A stretch of 64,000 nt of DNA from Blastococcus saxobsidens DD2 (GTDB lineage Bacteria > Actinomycetota > Actinomycetes > Mycobacteriales > Geodermatophilaceae), in assembly GCF_000284015.1 (NCBI RefSeq), contig NC_016943.1, positions 4,691,541 to 4,755,540 of the forward strand, in the 5' to 3' direction. Under the pieces are notes generated by a model. That model saw only the letters and a list, made by a program, of their open reading frames with translations, searched no databases and was not told where the DNA came from. Shown piece by piece: positions 1 to 8,124 of this stretch (the stretch's first letter is position 1; the number at the start of each line of letters is the position of its first letter). The position numbers and the translations under genes were made by a program.

Positions 1-1
1 C

Positions 2-1024
2 GACGCCGCGCTGGTGCTGCTCGGGCTGCCCGCACCGCTGCGGGTGGAGCGGCTGCCGCAGGTGCACGGCATCCTCCTGGTGCTGGGGTTCGTCGGCACG
101 CTGGTGGCCCTGGAACGGGCGGTCGCGCTCCGCCGCGGCTGGGGCTTCACGGCGCCCGCCGGCCTGGGTGCCGGAGCCCTGCTGCTGATCTCGCCGCTGC
201 CGATCGCCGTCGGCGCCACGGCCCTGGTGCTGGGCACCGGCGCGCTCGTGGCCGTCTACGTGCCGCTGTGGCGGCGGCAACCGGCCGGGGCGGTGGCGGT
301 GCAGGCGCTCGGTGCCGTGCTGGGCACGGGAGCCGCCCTGCTCTGGGCGGGCGGCGTGCCGGTGCCCCGGCTGCTGCCGTGGCTGGCGGGCTTCCTGGTG
401 CTCACCATCGTCGGTGAGCGGCTCGAACTGGCCCGGGTCGGTGCACTGGCCCCGCGAGCGGAAGGCATGGCGGTCGGCCTGGCCGCGGCGGTGGCGGCCG
501 GTGCGCTCGCGGCGCTGATGTGGCCGGCGGTGGGCCACCCGCTCCTCGGCGGCGCCCTCCTCGGTCTGGCCGGCTGGCTGCTGCGCTACGACATCGCCCG
601 GCACACCGTGCGGTCCACCGGGCTGCCGCGGTTCATGGCCGGTTGCCTGCTCGCCGGCTACGCATGGCTGCTGGTGGCCGGTGCGGTCTGGCTGCTCGTC
701 GGGCCGGTGACCGCAGGGGCGGGCTACGACGTCGTCGTGCACGCGGTGTTCCTGGGCTTCGTGCTGTCGATGGTGATGGCGCACGCGCCGGTGATCCTCC
801 CCGCGGTGCTGCGCCGTCCACTGCCCTACCGGCCGGCCATGGTCGTGCCGGCCGTCCTGCTGCACGCCTCCCTGGCGGTGCGGGTCGTGCTGGGCGACGT
901 GCGCGGCATCGAGGTCGCCTGGCAGCTGGGTGGGCTCCTCGGCATCGGAGCGGTCCTGCTCTTCGCCGCCGTGGCGGCGTGGTCGGCGGCGTCCGTCCGG
1001 CGCCCGGGCGGGGCAGTCCGATGA
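2..1024 (+). CDS. NnrS-like polytopic membrane protein (5' partial)
   Basis: The reading frame is open from the window edge, so the true start is probably upstream; the first in-frame GTG is at 14. The product is almost entirely hydrophobic, with roughly ten membrane segments. It has conserved-looking histidines in the pattern HAVFLGFVLSM...AHAP near residue 240, which resembles the heme/copper membrane protein NnrS found next to denitrification genes. Its stop overlaps the start of the NirK fusion gene by four bases (ATGA), so the two are translationally coupled and likely act together in the membrane. The function is inferred from the neighbour and the histidine pattern; no catalytic motif proves it. 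Confidence 0.65.
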   Translation, partial: DAALVLLGLPAPLRVERLPQVHGILLVLGFVGTLVALERAVALRRGWGFTAPAGLGAGALLLISPLPIAVGATALVLGTGALVAVYVPLWRRQPAGAVAVQALGAVLGTGAALLWAGGVPVPRLLPWLAGFLVLTIVGERLELARVGALAPRAEGMAVGLAAAVAAGALAALMWPAVGHPLLGGALLGLAGWLLRYDIARHTVRSTGLPRFMAGCLLAGYAWLLVAGAVWLLVGPVTAGAGYDVVVHAVFLGFVLSMVMAHAPVILPAVLRRPLPYRPAMVVPAVLLHASLAVRVVLGDVRGIEVAWQLGGLLGIGAVLLFAAVAAWSAASVRRPGGAVR

Positions 1025-3615
1025 CCCGGCAGGCGAGCCGCTCCCGCGCATTCTGGCCGCTGCGCGACCTGCCGGTGGTGGTCTGGTTGGTCGCGACGGT
1101 CGTCGCCGCCCTGGTGCATCCGTTCGTGCCCGCCCCGCGCTGGCTGCTGATCCACCTAGTCCTGCTGGGTGCGGTGAGCCACGCGATCCTGGTGTGGAGC
1201 CGGCACTTCGCCGACGCGCTCCTGCACACGGCTCCCAGGGACGGCGACCGGCGGGTCCAGTCCATGCGGCTGCTGCTGCTCAACGGCGGCGTCCTGCTCG
1301 TGCTCACCGGTGTGGCCGGCGGGATCTGGCCGCTGACGGTCGCCGGGGCCGGCGGGGTGGCCGGTGCCGTCGGCTGGCACGGTGCCGCCCTCGTGGGACA
1401 GCTGCGCCGGGCGCTGCCCGGCCGGTTCCGGTCGACCGTGCGCTACTACGTCGCGGCGACCTGCTTCCTGCCCACCGGCGCGCTGCTGGGCACGCTGCTG
1501 GCCCGCGGGCTGGGCGACCTGCACGAGCGCGCCACGCTCGCCCACGCGGTGATCAACCTGCTCGGCTGGATGGGGCTGACCGTCGTCGGCACCCTCGTGA
1601 CGCTGTGGCCGACGATGCTCCGGACCCGGATCGCCGACACCGCCGAGCGGACGGCCCGCCGGGCGTTGCCGGTCCTGGCGCTCGCGGTGGTCGTCGCGGC
1701 GACCGGCGCCCTGCTGGGATCGCGGCCGGTCGCCGCCGTCGGCCTCGCCGGCTACGTCGCCGGGCTCTCGATGGTGGCGCGCGTGCTCGTCGTCACGGCC
1801 CGCAGCCGGCCGCCGTCGTCGTACCCGGCCTGGTCGGTCGCCGCAGGCCTGCTGTGGCTGGCCGGCTGCCTCACCGCCGCCGCCGTCGGGGTGGGGACCG
1901 CCGGCTCCTGGGCGCAGGCCGGGGACCGGTTCGGCTGGCTGACCCCGTTCCTGGCCGCCGGGTTCGGCACGCAGGTACTGCTCGGGGCGCTGTCCTACCT
2001 GGTTCCGGTGGCCCTGGGCGGTGGCGCCGGGCCGGTGCGCGCGGCGAACGCCGCCCTCGACCGGGGCGGCGCCTTCCGGATCGTCGTGGTGAACGCCGGC
2101 CTGCTGGTCTGCGCGCTCCCGGTGCCGAGCATCGTCCGGGTGGCGTGCTCGCTGCTGGTGCTCGCCGGCCTGGCCACCTTTGTCCCGCTGCTGTTCCTGG
2201 CCATCCGCGCTGCCCGCCTCGCCCGCCGCGCCCCGGCCGCAGAGCCGTCGCCGGCGCCCTCCCCCGCGCCGGGCCGGGTTCCCGGCCTGGCCGTCGCGGG
2301 GCTGGCCGCCGTGCTGCTGGCCGCGGCCGCCGGCGTGGCCGCCGATCCCGCGGCGCTGGGCGTCGCGACCGCAGCCACCCCGGGCGATGTCGCGGCCACC
2401 GGTCGGACGACGACGGTGCAGGTGCGCGCCGAAGGGATGCGGTTCGTGCCGGACGTGATCGATGTCCCGGCCGGCGACCGGCTGGTCGTCGTCCTGACCA
2501 ATGCCGGTGACCAGCCGCACGACCTGGTGCTGGCCAACGGAGCCCGCACCGACCGGATCGACCCGGGCGAGCGGGCAGAGCTCGACGCCGGGGTCATCGG
2601 CGGCGACCTGGACGGCTGGTGCTCGCTCGTGGGACACCGGCAGATGGGCATGGAGCTGCAGGTCCGCGTGGTCGGCGGATCAACGGCCGGGCACGACCCG
2701 CACCGGGCCGGTGAGGACGACGGGCCCTCGGCCGCGCTGGACATCGATCCCGCCGCGGAGCCGGATCCCGGCTTCGAGCCGTTCGACGCGGCGCTCCCCC
2801 CGGCGAGCGACCAGCGGACGCACCGGATCACGCTGCCGGTCACCGACGTGGAGCGGGAGGTGGCGCCCGGCGTCACCCAGACGCTGTGGACGTTCGGCGG
2901 GACCGCTCCGGGGCCGACGCTGCGCGGGCGCGTCGGGGACGTCTTCGAGATCACGCTGGTCAACGACGGGTCGATCGGCCACTCGATCGACTTCCACGCC
3001 GGCGCGCTGGCACCCGACGGCCCGATGCGGACGATCCCGCCGGGCGAGTCGCTGACCTACCGCTTCACCGCCACCCGCAGCGGTATCTGGCTGTACCACT
3101 GCGCCACGATGCCGATGTCGCTGCACGTCGCGAACGGGATGTTCGGCGCCGTGGTGATCGACCCTCCGGACCTCGCGCCGGTCGACCGAGAGTACCTGCT
3201 CGTGCAGTCGGAGTTCTACCTCGGGCCGCAGGGTGGCGTCGCCGATCCGGAGCGGATCGCCGCCGGCGCTCCCGATCTGGTGGTCTTCAACGGCTACGCT
3301 CGGCAGTACGACGCGGCACCGCTGGCGGCCCGGGCCGGGGAGCGCGTGCGCATCTGGGTGCTCGCCGCCGGGCCGAACCGGGGCAGCTCGTTCCACGTCG
3401 TCGGCGGGCAGTTCGACACGGTCTACCGGGAGGGGGCCTACGACCTGCGCCCCGGGCCCGGCGGGACCGGGGGCAGCCAGGCGCTGGGCCTGACGCCGGC
3501 CCAGGGCGGGTTCGTCGAGCTCACGTTCCCCGAGGCCGGCACCTATCCCTTCGTGACCCACGCGATGGCCGACGCCGAGCGCGGCGCGCACGGCCTCGTG
3601 CGGGTGACGCCGTGA
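1021..3615 (+). CDS. nirK: Membrane-anchored cupredoxin-copper nitrite reductase fusion (NirK type)
   Basis: 864 aa in three parts. Residues 1-410 are a polytopic NnrS-like membrane domain. About 440-550 is a single cupredoxin domain with type-1 copper ligands H500, C534, H539 and M542 or M544. About 590-864 is a two-domain copper nitrite reductase. In the last part all NirK residues are visible: type-1 ligands H654, C694, H702, M707; type-2 ligands H659, H693, H847; catalytic D657 and H792. It should reduce nitrite to nitric oxide outside the membrane, with the middle cupredoxin as a built-in electron donor (inference). The start is the ATG overlapping the upstream stop; a longer open frame back to 520 is antisense-like noise inside the previous gene. 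A multicopper oxidase is less likely because the trinuclear-site HxH motifs are absent. Confidence 0.85.
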   Translation: MTRQASRSRAFWPLRDLPVVVWLVATVVAALVHPFVPAPRWLLIHLVLLGAVSHAILVWSRHFADALLHTAPRDGDRRVQSMRLLLLNGGVLLVLTGVAGGIWPLTVAGAGGVAGAVGWHGAALVGQLRRALPGRFRSTVRYYVAATCFLPTGALLGTLLARGLGDLHERATLAHAVINLLGWMGLTVVGTLVTLWPTMLRTRIADTAERTARRALPVLALAVVVAATGALLGSRPVAAVGLAGYVAGLSMVARVLVVTARSRPPSSYPAWSVAAGLLWLAGCLTAAAVGVGTAGSWAQAGDRFGWLTPFLAAGFGTQVLLGALSYLVPVALGGGAGPVRAANAALDRGGAFRIVVVNAGLLVCALPVPSIVRVACSLLVLAGLATFVPLLFLAIRAARLARRAPAAEPSPAPSPAPGRVPGLAVAGLAAVLLAAAAGVAADPAALGVATAATPGDVAATGRTTTVQVRAEGMRFVPDVIDVPAGDRLVVVLTNAGDQPHDLVLANGARTDRIDPGERAELDAGVIGGDLDGWCSLVGHRQMGMELQVRVVGGSTAGHDPHRAGEDDGPSAALDIDPAAEPDPGFEPFDAALPPASDQRTHRITLPVTDVEREVAPGVTQTLWTFGGTAPGPTLRGRVGDVFEITLVNDGSIGHSIDFHAGALAPDGPMRTIPPGESLTYRFTATRSGIWLYHCATMPMSLHVANGMFGAVVIDPPDLAPVDREYLLVQSEFYLGPQGGVADPERIAAGAPDLVVFNGYARQYDAAPLAARAGERVRIWVLAAGPNRGSSFHVVGGQFDTVYREGAYDLRPGPGGTGGSQALGLTPAQGGFVELTFPEAGTYPFVTHAMADAERGAHGLVRVTP

Positions 3616-4160
3616 GGCATGGCGAGACATGGGCGCACCGTAGGCACCGGGTGGTCGGCGTCTCGGGCGGCGCGCCCGCAGACACCCTCCAGTCGACGAC
3701 GCAAGTAGCCGGGGCGTCCCAGCCGTCACCGCAGCGCTGGTCGCGGACCAGCAGCCGCTCCTCCGGCCTTACCGAGGTCCCGATGAATTAACCTCCCGCG
3801 CCATCCCCAGCCGAAATGGCTGCCAGCTCCCCTGCCGCGAGAAGTGCGCGTAGAGGGATCCCTTGCGGTGGTCACCCGCCGAGCCGATGGGCGACGTCCG
3901 CGGCGCCCGGTACGGGTTCCTCCTATGGAGCAGTCTCGGTCCCCATTCGACTCGTGTTGTCCGCGGTACTGATGCGGTTGCTAGCACTCTAGGCCGGTCA
4001 GGCAGGGACTGCGCGGTGCCGATATCTGAGGTGACCGGCTTGCCATGATTAGCCCCCCGGCGCGCTGGGCGAGCATGACGCGTACGCGAGGTCAGCGGCC
4101 GGCCCGGTGAGCTCAGACATATGCCCGCGAGAGCATTGGACTGGGCCGGAGAATCGAGGC
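3616..4160. other. Gene-poor stretch after nirK
   Basis: No supported gene in about 545 bases. The only short open frames lack ribosome sites and family resemblance. A single CIRCE-like half site (TAGCACTC near 3982) has no partner. No clear terminator hairpin was seen. Confidence 0.5.
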
Positions 4161-4682
4161 TCAGCCACTACCTAGAGCCGACAGGGTCAACCCGACCGGA
4201 ACGCTGACCGCGAGTATGGCGAGAAGAGACTGGTAGACACGCAGCTGCCACGGACGCGCACGGGTGTGGCGGACCGCGCTGAGGAACAACGCGCAGGCGC
4301 CCAGCAACAGCCCGCCGCCGACCATGACCACTGGCACCACATCGGTCAGGGTGCCGATGAGAACACCGGCGTTGGCGCCGTTGTACATGGCGAACTGCAG
4401 ACCACGGAGCCGACCGGAAGGTAGGACGGCGGCGAGCAGAGCTTGCCCGACGCCCAAGCCGAGCTGGGCCACCCCGGCGACCAAGACCAAGTAGGCCGCT
4501 ACCCACGAACCGTCGGTGAAGCCGGTAGGACCCGTGACGGCGGCAACGAGACCACCGGCGATGATGGCGGCGAATCCCAGGAGGAGGAATGGTACCGCCG
4601 CTCGCCATCGCGCGTCGGCCCATGCCAGTGAATGTCGAGATGTCGGACGGAGCGCGCATTCTCTGGTCTTTTTCGTCGTCAT
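4161..4682 (-). CDS. Small four- to five-span membrane protein, unknown function
   Basis: 173 aa. A short charged N-terminus is followed by hydrophobic segments at about residues 28-50, 60-85, 100-135 and 150-170. No cysteine or histidine cluster or family motif was recognised. It lies on the same strand as, and just downstream of, the DUF2249, membrane and ferredoxin genes (75 bases after DUF2249), so it may end that transcription unit. It could be part of the nitrite/NO locus, but nothing in the protein shows it. Confidence 0.55.
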   Translation of the reverse strand: MTTKKTRECALRPTSRHSLAWADARWRAAVPFLLLGFAAIIAGGLVAAVTGPTGFTDGSWVAAYLVLVAGVAQLGLGVGQALLAAVLPSGRLRGLQFAMYNGANAGVLIGTLTDVVPVVMVGGGLLLGACALFLSAVRHTRARPWQLRVYQSLLAILAVSVPVGLTLSALGSG

Positions 4683-4757
4683 GCCCGACGTCGCAGAGCA
4701 GCGGCACAGGACCGTGTCGGCGTCACGCTGGGCCTCCGGGCCATTTTCAGCTACTCA

Positions 4758-5033
4758 TCAGCGTGGCGGCTCGTCCGCGCGCTTCGATGACACCGGGGCC
4801 GCGGTGCGGCCGATGCGCACCCGCCAGACCTTCGGGCCCGTCCTCCAGATAGTTCCACTCGAACTGCCCGGGGTGCTCCGCCGCCACTGGTAGTACAGGG
4901 GCTTGGGATCGTGGTCGTTGACCAGCACGAATCCGTTCCCAGGCGGCAGGTCATCGTAGGCCCCGAAGATCAACTCGTGCCGTCGGGCTGGGGCCTCCTC
5001 GCGGACATCGAGCAGAATGTCGCTATCGGGCAT
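4758..5033 (-). CDS. DUF2249 domain protein with a compensated frameshift
   Basis: 91 aa. The start is the ATG at 5033, preceded by AGGAG; an upstream in-frame ATG at 5075 lacks this. The family signature is present (HELIF, a GNGFVLVNDHDPKPLYY-type core, and WRVRIG near the C-terminus). Between YYQ and VWRV the translated frame gives a run (RRSTPGSSSG...) unlike the family. The neighbouring frame over the same bases gives AAEHPGQFEWNYLEDGPE, which is the expected DUF2249 sequence. One base appears lost near 4886-4890 and one gained near 4830-4833. DUF2249 proteins sit beside nitrite/NO and hemerythrin genes; the biochemical role is not established. The frameshift may be real or a base-call error. 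Confidence 0.75.
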   Translation of the reverse strand: MPDSDILLDVREEAPARRHELIFGAYDDLPPGNGFVLVNDHDPKPLYYQWRRSTPGSSSGTIWRTGPKVWRVRIGRTAAPVSSKRADEPPR

Positions 5034-5067
5034 CGCTTCTCCTGCGGTCGTGAGTGGAAGTCCTGGG

Positions 5068-5538
5068 TCAGCCACCGAGCAGCACGGCGAGGGTGAGCAG
5101 GGCGAGGCTCAGCAGTGCGAGAAGGCCGCGTAGCCCGGCGGCGCGCACGGCGCCCCGGCGTACTCCTGCCGCCAGGACGGGATCGTCGGGCTGGGCCAGC
5201 ACACGCTGCCGCAGACGGCGCATCCGACGGGCCTGTACTACGCCGGCCGTTGTCGTCACCACCAGGACTGCGGCGACGATGACGGTCGCCACGAGCAGCG
5301 CATCCCACGGCCGACCGACGAGCAGCGCGGCTCCGGTGCCGTAGGCGATGGCCAACGCCACGGTGCCGACGATGCCGTACGCGCGGCCAAGCGCGCGGAA
5401 GAACGACACCCGCGCGGCCGGTTGCAGCGTCCGGCTGGCAACTCGAGCAACGACGAAGATCGCGACCAGGCCGCCCACCCAGACAGCGGCGGCGAGGATC
5501 AGCAACCAGGTCAAGGCCAGGGTCACCGCGTCGGGCAC
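5068..5538 (-). CDS. Four-span membrane protein (CopD/DUF4149-like fold)
   Basis: 156 aa with hydrophobic stretches at about 5-32, 55-78, 82-103 and 133-155. The first helix contains AVWVGG, a pattern seen in small CopD-like or DUF4149 membrane proteins that may carry copper or heme. The gene lies 6 bases downstream of the ferredoxin gene and 34 bases upstream of the DUF2249 start, which suggests a single operon. The family assignment rests on general shape only. Confidence 0.6.
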   Translation of the reverse strand: MPDAVTLALTWLLILAAAVWVGGLVAIFVVARVASRTLQPAARVSFFRALGRAYGIVGTVALAIAYGTGAALLVGRPWDALLVATVIVAAVLVVTTTAGVVQARRMRRLRQRVLAQPDDPVLAAGVRRGAVRAAGLRGLLALLSLALLTLAVLLGG

Positions 5539-5544
5539 GAGCGC

Positions 5545-5886
5545 CTACTCGCGCGGAGGGTGGCCGGCCACCAGCTCGGTGTCGGCCCCGACCACGCCGG
5601 TCTTGGCGGCACCGCCGGGTGAGCCGAGGGGGGCCTCCCGGCCGGGCAGCGGCTCTGCGAAGAAGCGCGCGTTGTCCTGGAGGAACGGGACCAGGGATTT
5701 CGGGAGGTCGTCCTCGTAGTAGCTGGCCTCGACCGGGCAGACCGGCTCACAGGCGCCGCAATCGACGCACTCGTCGGGGTGGATGTAGAGCGCCCGGGCT
5801 CCCTCGTAGATGGAGTCCACCGGGCATTCGTCGAGGCACGCCCGGTCGAGTACGTCGATACAGGGCTCACCGATCACGTAGGCCAC
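5545..5886 (-). CDS. fdxA: 7Fe ferredoxin [3Fe-4S][4Fe-4S]
   Basis: 113 aa. C9-x7-C17-x3-C21P near the N-terminus and C40-x2-C-x2-C-x3-CP after it match the seven-iron FdxA type of actinobacteria. The start is GTG at 5886 behind AGGAGA. The C-terminal 40 residues are longer than the usual ~105-aa protein and low in structure. It is a soluble low-potential electron carrier. As first gene of the minus-strand unit it may supply electrons to the nitrite/NO functions around it (inference). Confidence 0.9.
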   Translation of the reverse strand: MAYVIGEPCIDVLDRACLDECPVDSIYEGARALYIHPDECVDCGACEPVCPVEASYYEDDLPKSLVPFLQDNARFFAEPLPGREAPLGSPGGAAKTGVVGADTELVAGHPPRE

Positions 5887-6222
5887 CGCGTTCTCCTCTC
5901 AGGACAATGATGGGCGTCCACCGACGATGGCGGGTGCCCGCTGCCCCACCCACTCTGATCCACACGACGAGTTTTTACCAGTGTTGCTTGGAGAAACGCG
6001 GGGGTGTAGCTCCGCTCCACGCCGGGCGGGGTGACACGGAGAGGGGTGAACCACTACAGCGCCTTCGCGCCGGTCCCGATGTCCACCATGAGGATCCCTC
6101 CCACACCGCCGACGTAAGGGAGCACGGTTCGACGTCGGCGCACAGACCTCATCGACAGACGCGCATGTTCTTCCTACTGTCGATGAGAGAAACGTAGGAC
6201 TGGAGACCACGCGGAGGCAGAC
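5887..6222. promoter_or_regulatory. Divergent promoter region between fdxA and the hemerythrin gene
   Basis: 336 bases separate two divergently read genes, so both promoters must lie here. The stretch is less GC-rich around 5965-6000 and contains an imperfect dyad, GGGTGTAGCTCC...CGGGCGGGGTG. No recognised operator was identified. No gene is supported. Confidence 0.45.
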
Positions 6223-6915
6223 ATGCCGGACGGACACCTGTTGGTCGACGAGCACGCGGTGGTGTTGCAGCAGGTCAAGGCGCGTATGGACCCCATCCTG
6301 GGTGCACTGGGTGACGGGCACTGGCCGCGGACGGAGCTGCAGGATCTGCTGGACTACCTGCGCTACGAGCTGCTCGACCAGACCGTCCACGAGGAGCGGC
6401 TGCTCTTCCCCTTGGCGGCCGGCGGCTTCCGCAACGCGGAGATCGAGCAGCTCGTCGACGATCACGTCGCATTGCGGGATGCGGCCGACCGGCTGGTCGA
6501 GGAGGTGGCAGCCGGGCCCGAGGAGCGGGACAGCGATGAGCTGGCGACGTTCTTGCGGCACCTGCATAACCTGCTGGACGCGCACCTGGTGCGAGAGGAG
6601 CGGATGTTGGCCGCCGTCACCCTCGAAGGAGTCGAGGGGCGGCGGCGTCCGACGTGGTCACGGGACTGGTACCCGCTGACCCAGGGGCCGGTGCTGGACC
6701 TCGACGTCCTGCCCGAGCAGCACGCCGCACGGGTCGCCATGCAGCGATTGGCCCGGTTGTCGGAGGGCGAGGTCGTCGAGGTCTCCTCCAGCCGGGCGCT
6801 CACCGTTCTCCGGGCGTCGGTGGCCAATCGATGGGCCGCCGACTACGGCTGGACCTGTTTGGAAGAGGGGCCGAACCGGTGGCGGGCCGAGATCACCCGC
6901 CGGCGTCCGCAGTGA
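6223..6915 (+). CDS. Hemerythrin-like protein with C-terminal DUF2249 domain
   Basis: 230 aa. Residues 5-135 form a hemerythrin/HHE-type four-helix domain with histidines and glutamates in helical positions (DEHAVVL, VHEERLLFPL, DDHVALRD, HLHNLLDAHLVREERM), a non-heme di-iron site. Residues 160-228 are a DUF2249 domain (LDLDVLP...LEEGPNRWRAEI). A GGAGG site precedes the ATG. Hemerythrin-like proteins of this kind bind O2 or NO or help repair iron centres. The pairing with a second DUF2249 gene 1.2 kb away and with NirK favours a role in NO handling (inference). Confidence 0.85.
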   Translation: MPDGHLLVDEHAVVLQQVKARMDPILGALGDGHWPRTELQDLLDYLRYELLDQTVHEERLLFPLAAGGFRNAEIEQLVDDHVALRDAADRLVEEVAAGPEERDSDELATFLRHLHNLLDAHLVREERMLAAVTLEGVEGRRRPTWSRDWYPLTQGPVLDLDVLPEQHAARVAMQRLARLSEGEVVEVSSSRALTVLRASVANRWAADYGWTCLEEGPNRWRAEITRRRPQ

Positions 6916-7046
6916 GGTGGCGAGGCACCGAGTCGTCATGAAGAAGGGGTCGGTAGATCGCGTGCGGACCTCCAGGCCATCACGACGGCTCAGGCTGCGG
7001 CCACTTCCCTCGGCGGCACACCCTGGCAATCTGTGAAACTGGGACG

Positions 7047-7748
7047 ATGGACGTGCCGCCCGATGGCCGGCCCGCGCAGGAACCTGCCCGCGCGGGCGTC
7101 AGTCGGCAGCATATTCTCGCGCTGCTGCGGGCAACTCCCGGTGGTCTCGGGGTGCAGGATCTGGCTCAGCAGAGCGGACTGCACGCCAATACCGTGCGCT
7201 TCCACCTCGAGCGCCTCGTCGGCGAGGGGCTGGCGGAGCGTCAGACCGAGGAGCGCAGCGAACCCGGTCGCCCACGGCTGACCTTCACGGCGGCCGTGCC
7301 GCGGCCGGACCCGCCCCCCGATAGGCGCAACTATCGGTTGCTTGCCGACATCCTGATCAGCTATGTCACCGGGACGGCGGCCGATCCGGTCCAGGCCTCG
7401 GTCGAGGCGGGACGTGCGTGGGGGCACTACCTCACCGAGCGATCGGTGCCGTTCCAGCGCATCACCGAAGAAGAGGCGGTGATCCGTCTGCTCGGCCTCC
7501 TGGAGGAGGTCGGCTTCGCTCCCGAGCTGGCACCGGACGACCAGCGGCAGGTTCTGGTGCCCCACTGCCCCTTCCTGGAGATCGCCACGGCACACCGCGA
7601 GGTGATCTGCTCCATCCACCTGGGCCTTATGCAGGGCGCGCTGGCCGAGATGCGGGCGCCGGTGACCACCCACCGGCTGCGACCGTTCGTCGAGCCGTCC
7701 CTGTGCGTGGCCCATCTGGCGCCGGAGCCCGACGCTTCCCATCGGTGA
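7047..7748 (+). CDS. HTH regulator with Cys-containing sensor domain (ArsR/SufR-like)
   Basis: 233 aa. Residues 18-75 are a winged helix (LALLRATPGG...ANTVRFHLERLVGEGLAE). The C-terminal half has H-C174-PF, VIC188, and SLC near residue 221 (C-x13-C plus a distal Cys), a layout like iron-sulfur or redox-sensing regulators related to SufR, though SufR normally has four cysteines. It lies between the hemerythrin gene and ctaD on the same strand and may control one or both in response to NO or oxygen (inference). Confidence 0.75.
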   Translation: MDVPPDGRPAQEPARAGVSRQHILALLRATPGGLGVQDLAQQSGLHANTVRFHLERLVGEGLAERQTEERSEPGRPRLTFTAAVPRPDPPPDRRNYRLLADILISYVTGTAADPVQASVEAGRAWGHYLTERSVPFQRITEEEAVIRLLGLLEEVGFAPELAPDDQRQVLVPHCPFLEIATAHREVICSIHLGLMQGALAEMRAPVTTHRLRPFVEPSLCVAHLAPEPDASHR

Positions 7749-8124
7749 CACGGCCGGCCAACAGGCCGCAGATCGTGGTAAGCGGCGGGCTACACGAGTA
7801 TTGGGGGACGCCCGGATGACGACGAGGATGCCCTCTTGTTCGTCCGGACGGCGAGGCGCCAGGCCCCTGCAGCTCGACCCTCCTCTTTCGTTCTCACTAT
7901 CCTTGCTAGTAAAAACGGGTAGGGCTAGCGTCGGCCCTGTCGCGGAGTGTGGACGGCGCGGGACGACCGGTCGTGCACGTCCTGCGGTTCGCATCGGACC
8001 TCTCGGTGTTCCGAGGTAGTCCCCGCACCCACGTCCGAGGAGCCAACGTGACAGCCGAACCCAACAGAGCCCGTGGCCGTTGGGCGCCTACTGCTCCGAC
8101 AGAGCTAGCCGAAGGTCCGCTGGC
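7749..8124. promoter_or_regulatory. Leader and promoter region of ctaD
   Basis: 376 bases with no supported gene. An AT-richer patch around 7895-7925 (TTGCTAGTAAAAACGGG) could carry the promoter. No dyad symmetric enough to name as an operator was seen. Confidence 0.4.

Noticed and set aside
520-1020. Upstream extension of the nirK fusion frame
   Set aside because: It overlaps the membrane gene in another frame and encodes Arg/Ala-rich noise; the ATG at 1021 is coupled to the upstream stop.
3975-3995. CIRCE-like half site TAGCACTC
   Set aside because: The matching GAGTGCTA half is absent and no heat-shock gene follows.
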